Shown here: piece by piece, positions 31,046 to 40,427 of the stretch | How positions within the stretch are numbered: position 1 is the first letter of the stretch | Layout: every line of letters begins with the position of its first letter | Origin: Flavobacteriaceae bacterium | GTDB taxonomy: Bacteria > Bacteroidota > Bacteroidia > Flavobacteriales > Flavobacteriaceae | Length of the DNA: 64,000 bases | Reading direction: 5' to 3' | NCBI GenBank assembly: GCA_947457255.1 | Contig: CANGUZ010000003.1 | Location: 1-64,000, forward strand | Notes under the pieces: generated by a model | The model's database searches: none | The model's input: the letters and a program-made list of their open reading frames with translations, nothing else | What the model was told of the DNA's origin: nothing | Translations under genes and position numbers: made by a program

Positions 31046-32260
31046 ATGAATCAAAATTTCGATATCATTGTTGTTGGTGGCGGCGCAGCGGGTTTTTTTA
31101 CAGCAATTAATAGTGTTGAGAAGAATCCCAAGCTTAAAGTCGCTATTTTAGAACGTGGTTCTGAAGTATTACAGAAAGTTCGAGTTTCTGGAGGCGGAAG
31201 ATGCAACGTAACTCATGCCTGTTTTGAACCTAATGAATTGGTCAAGTTTTATCCGCGTGGCGAAAAAGAATTGCGTGGTCCTTTTCATCAATTCTGTTCT
31301 GGCGATACAATAGAATGGTTTAGCAATCATGGTGTGGAACTCAAAATTGAAGACGACGGACGCATGTTTCCCGTTTCTAATTCATCGCAAACTATTATTG
31401 ATTGCTTCCTACAAGCTACCAAAAAATTAGGAATTAGGGTTTTAACAGGACAAAGCGTTCAATCGATATTCAAAAAAGATAGCTTTTGGAAAATTGAAAC
31501 CCAAAGCGAAAATTATCTTACCGAAAAATTAATTCTAGCCACAGGAAGTAACCCGAAAATATGGGAAATGCTACAAAATTTTGGTCACGCCATCGTTTCG
31601 CCAGTCCCTTCCCTATTTACTTTTAATATCAAAGATTCAAGAATCAAAGAATTACCTGGAGTTGCTGCAAATGTCTCCGTAAAAGTAAAAGATAGTAAAC
31701 TTATTTCCTCAGGACCTTTATTGATAACACATTGGGGCATGAGCGGTCCAGCGATTTTGAAATTGTCCGCTTGGGGCGCACGAATTTTAAATGAGAAAAA
31801 CTATCAGTTTACTATTTATGTCAATTGGCTCAATGATGTTGATGTCGAAGATGCTGAAAAAATTCTCAAAGAAATAAAACAAGAACATGCGAAGAAAGCG
31901 GTTTCGAAGAGATCGCCTTTTGAGCTTCCTAATCGTTTGTGGGAAAGTTTAGTACTTGCTTCTGGCATTGAAACAGAAACGAAATGGGCTGATGTATCGA
32001 AAATACAATTGCAAAATCTAGCCAACCAACTGACCAATGCTAGTTTTCAAGTAAACGGGAAAAGCACTTTTAAAGAAGAATTTGTAATCGCTGGCGGAAT
32101 CGATTTAAAAGAAATTAACTTCAAAACTATGGAAAGTAAACTACACCAAAATCTTTATTTTGCCGGAGAAATTGTAAATGTTGATGCCATTACTGGCGGA
32201 TTTAATTTTCAGAATGCTTGGACAAGCGGGTTTATTGTAGCTAATGCTGTAACGCAATAA
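31046..32260 (+). CDS. HI0933-type NAD(P)/FAD-dependent oxidoreductase (BaiN-like aminoacetone oxidase family)
   Basis: FDIIVVGGGAAGFFTAINS; KVRVSGGGRCNVTHACFEP; GGFNFQNAWTSGFIVA. Confidence 0.93.
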   Translation: MNQNFDIIVVGGGAAGFFTAINSVEKNPKLKVAILERGSEVLQKVRVSGGGRCNVTHACFEPNELVKFYPRGEKELRGPFHQFCSGDTIEWFSNHGVELKIEDDGRMFPVSNSSQTIIDCFLQATKKLGIRVLTGQSVQSIFKKDSFWKIETQSENYLTEKLILATGSNPKIWEMLQNFGHAIVSPVPSLFTFNIKDSRIKELPGVAANVSVKVKDSKLISSGPLLITHWGMSGPAILKLSAWGARILNEKNYQFTIYVNWLNDVDVEDAEKILKEIKQEHAKKAVSKRSPFELPNRLWESLVLASGIETETKWADVSKIQLQNLANQLTNASFQVNGKSTFKEEFVIAGGIDLKEINFKTMESKLHQNLYFAGEIVNVDAITGGFNFQNAWTSGFIVANAVTQ

Positions 32261-32271
32261 TACGTTACTTG

Positions 32272-32452
32272 CTCTTTCAAAACGGGTGATTAAATTTTCA
32301 AAATGAAAAAATAATCACAATAGCTGTGATAAAAAATTCATTTTGAAAAAAAAATCACAAAAGTTGTGGCAAAATTTTCAGTTCGAAAAAAATGCCACAA
32401 AAAGGAGTAGATATGGGAACTTATTTTCAACCAAATTAAAATAGTCCTATGG
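32272..32452 (+). repeat. Interspersed hairpin-module repeat, copy A (three hairpins + conserved 3' tail, left module absent)
   Basis: CTTTCAAAACGGGTGATTAAATTTTCAAAATGAAAAAATAATCAC..TGTGAT..ATCACA..TTGTGGCA..TGCCACAA AAAGGAGTAGATATGGGAACTTATTTTCAACCAAATTAAAATAGTCCTA. Confidence 0.85.
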
Positions 32453-32564
32453 GAACTTAGGAAAGCTAAGGTGATTCCCATTTTTAGTGTCAAATTCTGT
32501 TGTTGTGGTTTCACGATATTAGAATACTAATGCAGAGAACAAAATGATTACAGCATATTTCATA

Positions 32565-34349
32565 TTACTTTATAATCAATTTAAGTGTGAATTCTTTTAC
32601 TGCATCCACTTTTTTTAAGTACTCATCTATATTTTGTGTAACATAAAAATCAGGTCGAATACCACTATCATCTGGCAACTTTGTGGCAGAAGATATATGA
32701 ACATTATTTGCTATGGAAACAACTAATTTAGTGTGCTTCAATCGACAAAGGGTTTGACCTGCGGTGCAAAATTGATTTGACCCGAGCTCTTCACCGATAA
32801 TGATTCCAAGGTTAAGTGACTTAACCAAAGACATAAAGTGACCTGTTGTTGAATTACCATTTCCGTCTATTAAAAAATATACTTTTCCTTTAAATCGGTT
32901 TGCATTCGGCTGAAAAAAGCCTTCTCCGTATATCGCTTGTGTCTTTTCTTCAAATTCAGATTTTGAGTAATAGACAAATGATTTATCCACAAGGTGTTGA
33001 AGCAAATATATACTTGGATGCTGTGAACCACCACCATTGTATCTCAAGTCAATGATTAAATTTTTAATTTTCTTTTTGTGCAGTTCTTGAATACTTTTAT
33101 CAATAAAAGCATTAAAAACAAGATGTCTATTATCATCCCATTCATAAAAGTTGAAAGAGGAAATAGTCAGAATTGCGGTGTTTTTATCAATAATTTCAAA
33201 ACACAAATTATCAGGACAACTGATAACTGCAGGGTCATACAATTCTGTTGCAAAGTTTTCTGGTTGCTTCAACATTATGGCTTTATTATTTCCTTTTAAT
33301 TTAACGTCAAAAGTGTTTGGTAAACCTAAAGCATAAGGAATCATCAAAGCAAAATACGTGTTAAATTTCTGCCTTCTGTACGTTTCACTATTTGCCTGAG
33401 CTGAGATATGTGGAAAAATATCTGAAATGAGTTTTGGTGTTTCAACGCCATTTATGGATAAAATTTCATCTTTCACTTTTACTTTTTCAGCATTATTCAT
33501 GGGATTAACAACAAACAATTTGCCTTCGATTAACCTCACTTGTAGCGGAAAAGTTTTTTCTAAAGGAACTATACCAAATTCATGATATTCATTTTGCATA
33601 TTTGAGGAAGTCGTATGGGAACAGCCAACACTGGCAATGATGGCGTTACAATGCCAAGCAAATTCAGCATAAGTAGTATTTTCAGTAATCAATGACTTTT
33701 TCGATTCAATATTTTTCCAAAACTGATCTTTCGAGATAAATTTTAGGGGATGGGGATGAATTGCTAACAATTTTTGACCCAGTTGATCCAAATCGGCTAT
33801 GTAATTATCTTTTGAATACACCTTTGAAAATTTTTCTTGAGCTGTTAGCGGCTTAATAGAAGGATATTTAATTCCTTGAATTACATCCTCAGCATGAAAA
33901 TTATCCGGATTCATTTTCAGTGATTTCTCATAATTTTGAAGTGCCCTAGCACTATCTTTTGCTATAAGATAAGCCTCCCCCATACTGTCATAGGCGTTGG
34001 CCGAATTTGGAAATTCAGCAATAATGAGTCCGAAAACTGCAAGCGCATCGACTAAATTGTTTTCATTTAAAAAGGAGTACCCATACAAGGTTAATTCTGT
34101 TTCATTTCTAAAATCATACGATTCAAAATGATTTGCCTTCAATTGATGATAAAGTGCTATTCGCTCTTTTACTGGCAAATGAGCATTTTCTTTAAGCTTT
34201 TCGACAATAGATAATTTTTTCGTGTTGGCCTCTTTGGGTTGTAACGGATTATTTATACTCAAGGTATTTAGCTTATTTCCACACGAAGAGATCAAACAGC
34301 AACTTATAATTGTCAAACAAATTGCAAAAAGATTGGATATATTTTTCAT
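32565..34349 (-). CDS. S41 family peptidase-like lipoprotein with TPR repeats
   Basis: Lipobox ISCCLISSCGN; TPR NAYDSMGEAYLIAKDSARALQNYEKSLKMNPDN; S41 domain KKIKNLIIDLRYNGGGSQHPSIYLLQHL. Confidence 0.85.
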   Translation of the reverse strand: MKNISNLFAICLTIISCCLISSCGNKLNTLSINNPLQPKEANTKKLSIVEKLKENAHLPVKERIALYHQLKANHFESYDFRNETELTLYGYSFLNENNLVDALAVFGLIIAEFPNSANAYDSMGEAYLIAKDSARALQNYEKSLKMNPDNFHAEDVIQGIKYPSIKPLTAQEKFSKVYSKDNYIADLDQLGQKLLAIHPHPLKFISKDQFWKNIESKKSLITENTTYAEFAWHCNAIIASVGCSHTTSSNMQNEYHEFGIVPLEKTFPLQVRLIEGKLFVVNPMNNAEKVKVKDEILSINGVETPKLISDIFPHISAQANSETYRRQKFNTYFALMIPYALGLPNTFDVKLKGNNKAIMLKQPENFATELYDPAVISCPDNLCFEIIDKNTAILTISSFNFYEWDDNRHLVFNAFIDKSIQELHKKKIKNLIIDLRYNGGGSQHPSIYLLQHLVDKSFVYYSKSEFEEKTQAIYGEGFFQPNANRFKGKVYFLIDGNGNSTTGHFMSLVKSLNLGIIIGEELGSNQFCTAGQTLCRLKHTKLVVSIANNVHISSATKLPDDSGIRPDFYVTQNIDEYLKKVDAVKEFTLKLIIK

Positions 34350-34521
34350 TTATTAAATACTTCTTTAATGGTTTCAATTGTTCTCCAAAATTTACTCAAA
34401 TACCACATGTTTTTAACTAAGAATTGATTTCCTGTTCGAACTTTATATGATGTTATTAGCTTGCATTTAGTATTCTTCAGTGGTTGGCTTACATAATCCA
34501 ATCCATAATATTGACTGTTCT

Positions 34522-35484
34522 TTATTCAATTGTCTTCATTCTTTTCGCTTTTTTATTCCAAAGTATTATTTTTTGTTCCATACTTGAGGTTACGATTCTG
34601 GTTCCTTTTCTATTCCAAGAAATTCCCCATAAGTAGTCTTTTGAATTGCCTTCTGAAATAAGATTTCCGTTTATGTCCCATATTCTCAATGCGTCACTTG
34701 CTGATGCAAGTCTATCTCCTTTTGCATTCCAAACCAAATTCCTGTATTCCCCTTTACTAATGTCTATAGATTTTAGAAGTTCGCCTTGTTCGTTCCAATA
34801 TTGAAGTAATGATTTGTCTTTTTCGTCTCCATAGTCTCCGGTTACAAAAAAGTCACCTGATTTGTGCCAAGCAATGCTCAACAATAAAACATCTTCTGGT
34901 CTATGCTTTACTGATTTTAATAGACTTCCTTCCATGTCCAAAAACCGAATCTTGTCACTTACTGTAGTAAGAATGTTTTTTTTAGGATGCCAGGCGATGG
35001 CTGTAATTCCTTTGGTTGAGTTGGCCTGATTTTCAAACTTTCTAATCAACTCGCCATTTATATTATAGATGAATATTTGGCCATCATTGTCTGCAACAGC
35101 TAAATAGTCACCCGTAAAATTCCAATCAATTCCTCTCGCTCCGTCAGGAGAAATTCCGTTTAAATCAATTTTTTCGTTTGAATCCAAATTAATAAGGAAC
35201 GATTTTTCACTCGACATTTGCGTTGCAACGCCAATAATGTTTATTGATGGATGCCATTTAATTCGTGTAATTGTATTGCTTACAGGAAATGATTTGTATA
35301 GTTTTAAATTTGAGCTATAAATAGATAAAGAATCTATATTTCCGCCAATAGCAATTAGTTCTCCGTTTGGGCTCCAATCCGTTGTCCAAAGAATTTCCTT
35401 AGTCTTTTGAGCAAATGCTTGATTACAAAAAATAGTAATCAAAATAGTTAGAAGTCTCAGTATTTGAATTCGTATTGTTATCAT
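34522..35484 (-). CDS. WD40-repeat protein, secreted/periplasmic
   Basis: Signal peptide ...ILITIFCNQAFAQ; repeated GEL-x-WHP/W-x-GD and WSPNGELIAIGG / WNRKGTRIVTSS blades. Confidence 0.85.
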   Translation of the reverse strand: MITIRIQILRLLTILITIFCNQAFAQKTKEILWTTDWSPNGELIAIGGNIDSLSIYSSNLKLYKSFPVSNTITRIKWHPSINIIGVATQMSSEKSFLINLDSNEKIDLNGISPDGARGIDWNFTGDYLAVADNDGQIFIYNINGELIRKFENQANSTKGITAIAWHPKKNILTTVSDKIRFLDMEGSLLKSVKHRPEDVLLLSIAWHKSGDFFVTGDYGDEKDKSLLQYWNEQGELLKSIDISKGEYRNLVWNAKGDRLASASDALRIWDINGNLISEGNSKDYLWGISWNRKGTRIVTSSMEQKIILWNKKAKRMKTIE

Positions 35485-35517
35485 TTTAGTTTTTATAATA
35501 ATTTCTAACTTGTCTTT

Positions 35518-35940
35518 TTACTTTAGAATTTTACTTTTATCAAAAAACACATAATCCAAACTAAAGGTTCCCGATCCTAAAAACAATAGCGAAAGAAACA
35601 AAAGAAAAAAAGTAGAAGCGGTCCCTCCGTTAAAGAAATTCCCATCCGACATATACCATACTATTGTTAGCATCGTCGCCATAAGTGGCACAACTACGAT
35701 GCGAGTAAACAATCCGACAACTAAACAAGCGCCTCCAATCAATTCGATTAATTTGGCTAGCGTTAGCATCATTCGGGGTGCAGGCATACCAACATCTGTG
35801 AGGAACTTGGTATAGTCATTCATCATCGCTTCATCAAAAAGTTCTTTGCCAAACATTATTATTAGTATTCCTGTGCCAATTCGGATTAAAGAAAATCTGT
35901 TTTCCCAAAGAGGTCTCGAAGTAAAAATTTTTGAATTCAT
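35518..35940 (-). CDS. DoxX family membrane protein
   Basis: 140 aa, four TMs, RIGTGILIIMFGKELF...LAKLIELIGGACLVVGLFTR. Confidence 0.85.
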   Translation of the reverse strand: MNSKIFTSRPLWENRFSLIRIGTGILIIMFGKELFDEAMMNDYTKFLTDVGMPAPRMMLTLAKLIELIGGACLVVGLFTRIVVVPLMATMLTIVWYMSDGNFFNGGTASTFFLLFLSLLFLGSGTFSLDYVFFDKSKILK

Positions 35941-36069
35941 GATTTTTTGTTTTAAAAATATTGGACAAAACTATTTGTTCTGCATCCAAAACCGATGAAA
36001 AACTTGTAAAAGAAATGTAAAAAAAGTATAAATTTTTAGTAAATCGCTGCTTGATGTATAATAAAAAAA

Positions 36070-36077
36070 TACTTTTG
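36070..36077 (+). promoter_or_regulatory. Candidate -7 element TACTTTTG 5 bp before ATG 36082 (possible near-leaderless transcript)
   Basis: Matches TAnnTTTG; spacing to the start codon would place the TSS at or near the ATG. Confidence 0.35.
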
Positions 36078-36081
36078 AAGA

Positions 36082-36948
36082 ATGAAACAAAAATACCTTT
36101 TCCTTTTACTCTCCGCTTTATTGGTTTTGTTTGTCGCTTTGTTGTACGCTGATTTTCAGCAACAATCGGAAAATGAGAATCCAAAAAACCAAATCCTATT
36201 GCGAAAACTAGGAGATGAACTACTCCGAAGTTCCAAGGATTCGACCTCTAAAGTACTGCCAATACAAAAAATAGCCGCCAACGAGTTTCATATTGCGTTT
36301 GAAAATCAATTGGCCATTACACCTGATACTCTTGTTGCTATCGTGCAACGCAATCTCAACCAAAGCAGTTTCTCAAAGAATTATGCTGTGCAGGTTATAG
36401 CCTGTTCGACCAAGAAAGTGGTCTATGGTTTTGTACATTCTGCTCATGCCAAAGAAACTGTAATTCCGTGTTTGGGGCGCAAATTGGCCGTAGGTTGTTA
36501 CACGATTGCCTTGCAATTTATTCCGCAAAAAACGATTTTATCAAGGTATAAAACGATGCTCATTAGCGGTATCGTATTGGTGCTTTTGGTATTGCTCTTC
36601 AGAATAGGGTATAAAAAGAAAACGAGAACAATACCTAAGAGTGCAACGGGGGAAACCCTTCAAATAGGGAAATACGATTTTCACTACGAACAACATATTG
36701 TGTACTACGACGGATTAAAAATTCCGTTAACGGTGAAAGAATCGAAATTGCTCTACATTTTCTTTACCTCTCCCAATGTCATCATCGATCGCAACGAACT
36801 GCAAAAAGAAGTCTGGGAAAATGAGGGTGTCATCGTAACCCGAAGCCTAGACATGTTTATCTCCAAACTGCGCAAGAAATTAGATAAAGATCCCTCCGTG
36901 CGCATTGTGAATAGTCATGGTGTGGGTTATAAGTTGGAAGTGGGGTAG
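36082..36948 (+). CDS. Membrane-anchored winged-helix (OmpR/PhoB-type) transcriptional regulator with C-terminal DNA-binding domain
   Basis: N-terminal TM, periplasmic region, second TM (LISGIVLVLLVLLFRIGY), C-terminal LTVKESKLLYIFFTSPNVIIDRNELQKEVWENEGVIVTRSLDMFISKLRKKLDKDPSVRIVNSHGVGYKLE. Confidence 0.88.
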   Translation: MKQKYLFLLLSALLVLFVALLYADFQQQSENENPKNQILLRKLGDELLRSSKDSTSKVLPIQKIAANEFHIAFENQLAITPDTLVAIVQRNLNQSSFSKNYAVQVIACSTKKVVYGFVHSAHAKETVIPCLGRKLAVGCYTIALQFIPQKTILSRYKTMLISGIVLVLLVLLFRIGYKKKTRTIPKSATGETLQIGKYDFHYEQHIVYYDGLKIPLTVKESKLLYIFFTSPNVIIDRNELQKEVWENEGVIVTRSLDMFISKLRKKLDKDPSVRIVNSHGVGYKLEVG

Positions 36949-37033
36949 CGGGATGTATTAGTTTTTTAATTATTAAGGAAGAATGGAAAGTTTTTGAAAA
37001 TTAGGGATGAGGTTTAGGATGTGTTACGAGTAA

Positions 37034-37789
37034 CTAATTTTTTATAATTTCAATTCCGCTACATTCCTCTTTATTTAAAATGTATATTTTATTATTATCT
37101 AATGAACTATAAATATATTTATCACTCACGAAACCTAAAAATTTAAGACAATTCGGATCATTAATTTGAGTTTTATTTTTTGAATCTACAATGTCAAAAT
37201 ATTGCTTTTGTTTATTTAAGTAAATTTTTAGACTCTCAATTTTACCGTTAGAAAAACACGCTATTGGAAAAAAAGTTAGGAAATGACCAATATAATATCT
37301 TAATAAGACATTACTAATTTTAGATTTCACAAAAGGAAAATTAACAAAACGATATAATAAATAATAAGAAAATATTAAACATACTATTTCCCAATAATAA
37401 ATACTTTGACTATGATTTTCTATAAATATTGATAATAAACCTGTCACAAGCATAATCCATAATGGTATTGAACTAATTACACTAATAAATACTTTCTTTT
37501 TATGTGACCAATCTTCTTTTATTTCAACAAAAAAATCTTTGTTTTCAATTTCATTGTTTAAATAAGAAGAATGTAAAACATACTGACCAGTTATCATATT
37601 AACAACAAAATAGGCTTGTGATATCATTAATGGATATACAAAGTTTTTTGGTATATCATATATTGAAATTAGGCTAAAGACATTAATATCAAAAGTGCTC
37701 CAAAAGCCTATAAGATATAAAGAACCGCATACAAATAAATATGTCAAGAGAATTGTTGAGATTGGTATGTATTTTATTATGTCTTTCAA
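37034..37789 (-). CDS. Hypothetical multi-pass membrane protein with cytoplasmic C-terminal tail
   Basis: 251 aa, several hydrophobic spans; STFDINVFSLISIYDIPKNFVYPL. Confidence 0.7.
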   Translation of the reverse strand: MKDIIKYIPISTILLTYLFVCGSLYLIGFWSTFDINVFSLISIYDIPKNFVYPLMISQAYFVVNMITGQYVLHSSYLNNEIENKDFFVEIKEDWSHKKKVFISVISSIPLWIMLVTGLLSIFIENHSQSIYYWEIVCLIFSYYLLYRFVNFPFVKSKISNVLLRYYIGHFLTFFPIACFSNGKIESLKIYLNKQKQYFDIVDSKNKTQINDPNCLKFLGFVSDKYIYSSLDNNKIYILNKEECSGIEIIKN

Positions 37790-37948
37790 TTTAATATTTT
37801 TGGTTTAATTATTTCTATGGTTCCCATGATAGAACTCGTTACGATTTATGGAAATTATATTATCCTTTACTGTATACGAAATTAGGAAAATAAACGCTCA
37901 CGAAACTGAAAATTTAACATTGGAGCTTTTCGGTTGTTGTTCGCAGTT

Positions 37949-38701
37949 TTATTCGCTTTTGAAACTCTCTCCTTTTGTTAACCAAGAAACCCCAAAACAA
38001 ATTAGGGATAAAGTTTCAAAACTAAAAGTTGGCGGTAATCTCCAATCTTTAAAACTTTGAGAAAAGGGCATGGTAGCTACAATTCCCAGCATTGATAGAA
38101 CCATTCCCCATCCACAAAATTTATAAATTCTTATTGCAATTTGGTCTGGATTATCCTTCTTTTGCTCATGTGGGATAAACTTGAAGAAAATTAATGCAAT
38201 CAGCAGGACAAAAAAGATAGCAGCACTGATTAAATGTATAACCCCAATCCAAGGTTGACCAACAATCGCAGGAAATACAAATGATTTTAGGTCATCAGTA
38301 GTATAACATTCCTTTAGAATACAAAGGTCATTAGTAGTTGGAAAAATAACAATGAGTAAAGCCATAATTGCCAATGCTCTACAAATTCCTCGCTCATATT
38401 TATCAGCTCCGTGATAAGTCCACAGGAAAATCGTTAGTAGTAGTAATACACTCGAGAATACTATCTTGCAAGTGCTATGATAATAGTGACTGATTGATGG
38501 TAGGATTGGACTTTCGTAAAATAGAGAGCTTATTAAGCAAATAACAGGCAGAGAAATGCCTAAAAAGCCTATTAATCTACGTAATGTCAAATATGAAAGT
38601 ACAAAACTATCAAACTCAGTAGGATATCCTTCAAGTTCTGTTCTTTCTTTACTTGATTTTGATAAATTTGAATATCTTTTTGAATAACTATTTTTCACCA
38701 A
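37949..38701 (-). CDS. Hypothetical multi-pass membrane protein (DUF998-like appearance), overlaps upstream ATPase gene by 14 bp
   Basis: 250 aa, ~6 hydrophobic spans; PSISHYYHSTCKIVFSSVLLLLTIFLWTYHGADKYERGICRALAIMALLIVIFPTT. Confidence 0.75.
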   Translation of the reverse strand: MVKNSYSKRYSNLSKSSKERTELEGYPTEFDSFVLSYLTLRRLIGFLGISLPVICLISSLFYESPILPSISHYYHSTCKIVFSSVLLLLTIFLWTYHGADKYERGICRALAIMALLIVIFPTTNDLCILKECYTTDDLKSFVFPAIVGQPWIGVIHLISAAIFFVLLIALIFFKFIPHEQKKDNPDQIAIRIYKFCGWGMVLSMLGIVATMPFSQSFKDWRLPPTFSFETLSLICFGVSWLTKGESFKSE

Positions 38702-40010
38702 AATTTAATTTTTGTGGTTTTTCGGAAAACGGTACGCCTCCAAATTTACCATTTAAATAATTTTTTCTTAAATTTAAATCAAATCTAATATTAGGGAAAT
38801 CTGACAAAGGAAATATATCTGACACTCCATCTTTCTTCTCCATTAACCAAATTTCATCCTGACGTACAATTTTTTCATCCATCAAAAGATCTTCATGTGA
38901 ATTGAAAATTAATTGACCTTTTGCACTTCCTAAATTAAACGTCAAATACTGTCCTAACACTTCTTTTAAAAGTACTGGATGTAAACTTGTATTTATGTCA
39001 TCAATAAAATAGTTTACCCCTTCACCATAAGATCTTATGAGTGCTGGAAGTAAATGCAATAATACTATTGTTCCGCGCGATTCCTGATCGACATCAAATG
39101 CAATTGGTCTATTGTTATTATCATAATGAATACATACCAATTTAGCAATTAATATTTCGTCAAACTCATTTTTTAAAGCTGTACAGAAATTTCCTAAGTT
39201 ATCTTTGAATGAATGATGGGTTTTTGTTTGAAGAATTTCAGTAATTTGATTAATTATATCCTTATATTCTATCCCGAGATAAATATTGATTGGGACTAAA
39301 TTTATTTCTAATTTATCAATTCCAACATTTAATGGCTTTATTATATTATTTGCAAGTTGCAAATATTCCTTTTTTAAAGTAAATATATATGCAATATCAT
39401 CAAATTCATAAGTAGGAAATAGAAATTCGACCTTACATTCAAACCAATTTTTAACTAGAGTAATGTCTTCGTCCCTTATAAGTTCAAATGACAATACTGA
39501 TGTATATGGCTGTAATGCCTCAGATAATTGACTCTGAAAATTTTGTAACTTTGTATTATTTGGAAATTCTAAATTATTAAGAGTTCTCTTAAAAATTATT
39601 TGATCACTATCAATTTCAAGTAATTCCTCGTAAATGATTTTACGTGTCTCAGATTCTAAATGTATTTTATAACTGAATATTCTATAATCAATTAAGATGT
39701 CCACTTCTATTTGAATTGGCATATTTGAAATTTTGCTATCCAATTTAAAGGGAGTAAAATTTTTAATCGATTCAACACTTTTGAGAAATTCCTTGTTTAC
39801 TACAATCTGTTGTAAGTAGTACAGTGCTTTAAATAAATTTGATTTTCCAGAACCATTAGAACCATAAATTCCACTTGTTTTCAGGATGCTAAAGTCTTCA
39901 TCTACTGTATGTACATGTTCAGAAAAACGTTTGTAGTTTCTTTGAACAGTATGAAACACTACTCTTCGTTTAAATGATCGAAAATTTTCAATTTCTAATT
40001 TAACTAACAT
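38688..40010 (-). CDS. AAA15/RloA-like ATP-binding protein (COG1106-type)
   Basis: IENFRSFKRRVVFHT; Walker A GIYGSNGSGKSNLFKAL; Walker B-like YFIDDINTSLHP; C-terminal LRKNYLNGKFGGVPF. Confidence 0.88.
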   Translation of the reverse strand: MLVKLEIENFRSFKRRVVFHTVQRNYKRFSEHVHTVDEDFSILKTSGIYGSNGSGKSNLFKALYYLQQIVVNKEFLKSVESIKNFTPFKLDSKISNMPIQIEVDILIDYRIFSYKIHLESETRKIIYEELLEIDSDQIIFKRTLNNLEFPNNTKLQNFQSQLSEALQPYTSVLSFELIRDEDITLVKNWFECKVEFLFPTYEFDDIAYIFTLKKEYLQLANNIIKPLNVGIDKLEINLVPINIYLGIEYKDIINQITEILQTKTHHSFKDNLGNFCTALKNEFDEILIAKLVCIHYDNNNRPIAFDVDQESRGTIVLLHLLPALIRSYGEGVNYFIDDINTSLHPVLLKEVLGQYLTFNLGSAKGQLIFNSHEDLLMDEKIVRQDEIWLMEKKDGVSDIFPLSDFPNIRFDLNLRKNYLNGKFGGVPFSEKPQKLNFGEK

Positions 40011-40149
40011 AATGTGATTTTTTCTCGTGATTTTTTCACTTGGCTAATTTCAAAAAAAAATCTTTACGTTCGACGAAGAAGATGTTAAATTTTGCAGGTA
40101 CATTTTAAGAATTATACCTAACTTATATATTGCTTATAAAATCAAACCT

Positions 40150-40352
40150 GTCAACCCAAATTCGGTTTGATTGGTCATACAAACACCAACATCTATCTTT
40201 CCTAAAGATATTAATAAATTTTCAAAACCTATCACAAAATTTTCAAACTGAAAAAAAAATCACAACTTTTGTGTCAAAAAAATCATTTTGAAAAAATTGA
40301 CACAAAAAGGTGTAGAATGTGAACTTATTTTAAACCAAATAAAATTGTCCTA
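40150..40352 (+). repeat. Interspersed hairpin-module repeat, copy B (left module, two modules, 3' tail)
   Basis: GTCAACCCAAATTCGGTTTGATTGGTC...AATAAATTTTCAAAAC...TTTGTGTCAA-AAAAATCATTTTGAAAAAA-TTGACACAAA AAGGTGTAGAATGTGAACTTATTTTAAACCAAATAAAATTGTCCTA. Confidence 0.85.
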
Positions 40353-40427
40353 ATTCAGGAGATTTAGGATAACGAAGGATAAAATAACATACGTAAAAAA
40401 TAAAAAAACCTCGAACTAGATCATTCC

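Noticed and set aside
35834-36184. Minus ORF 35834..36184 (116 aa)
   Set aside because: Overlaps the DoxX start and the divergent regulator start in another frame; no domain, shadow ORF.
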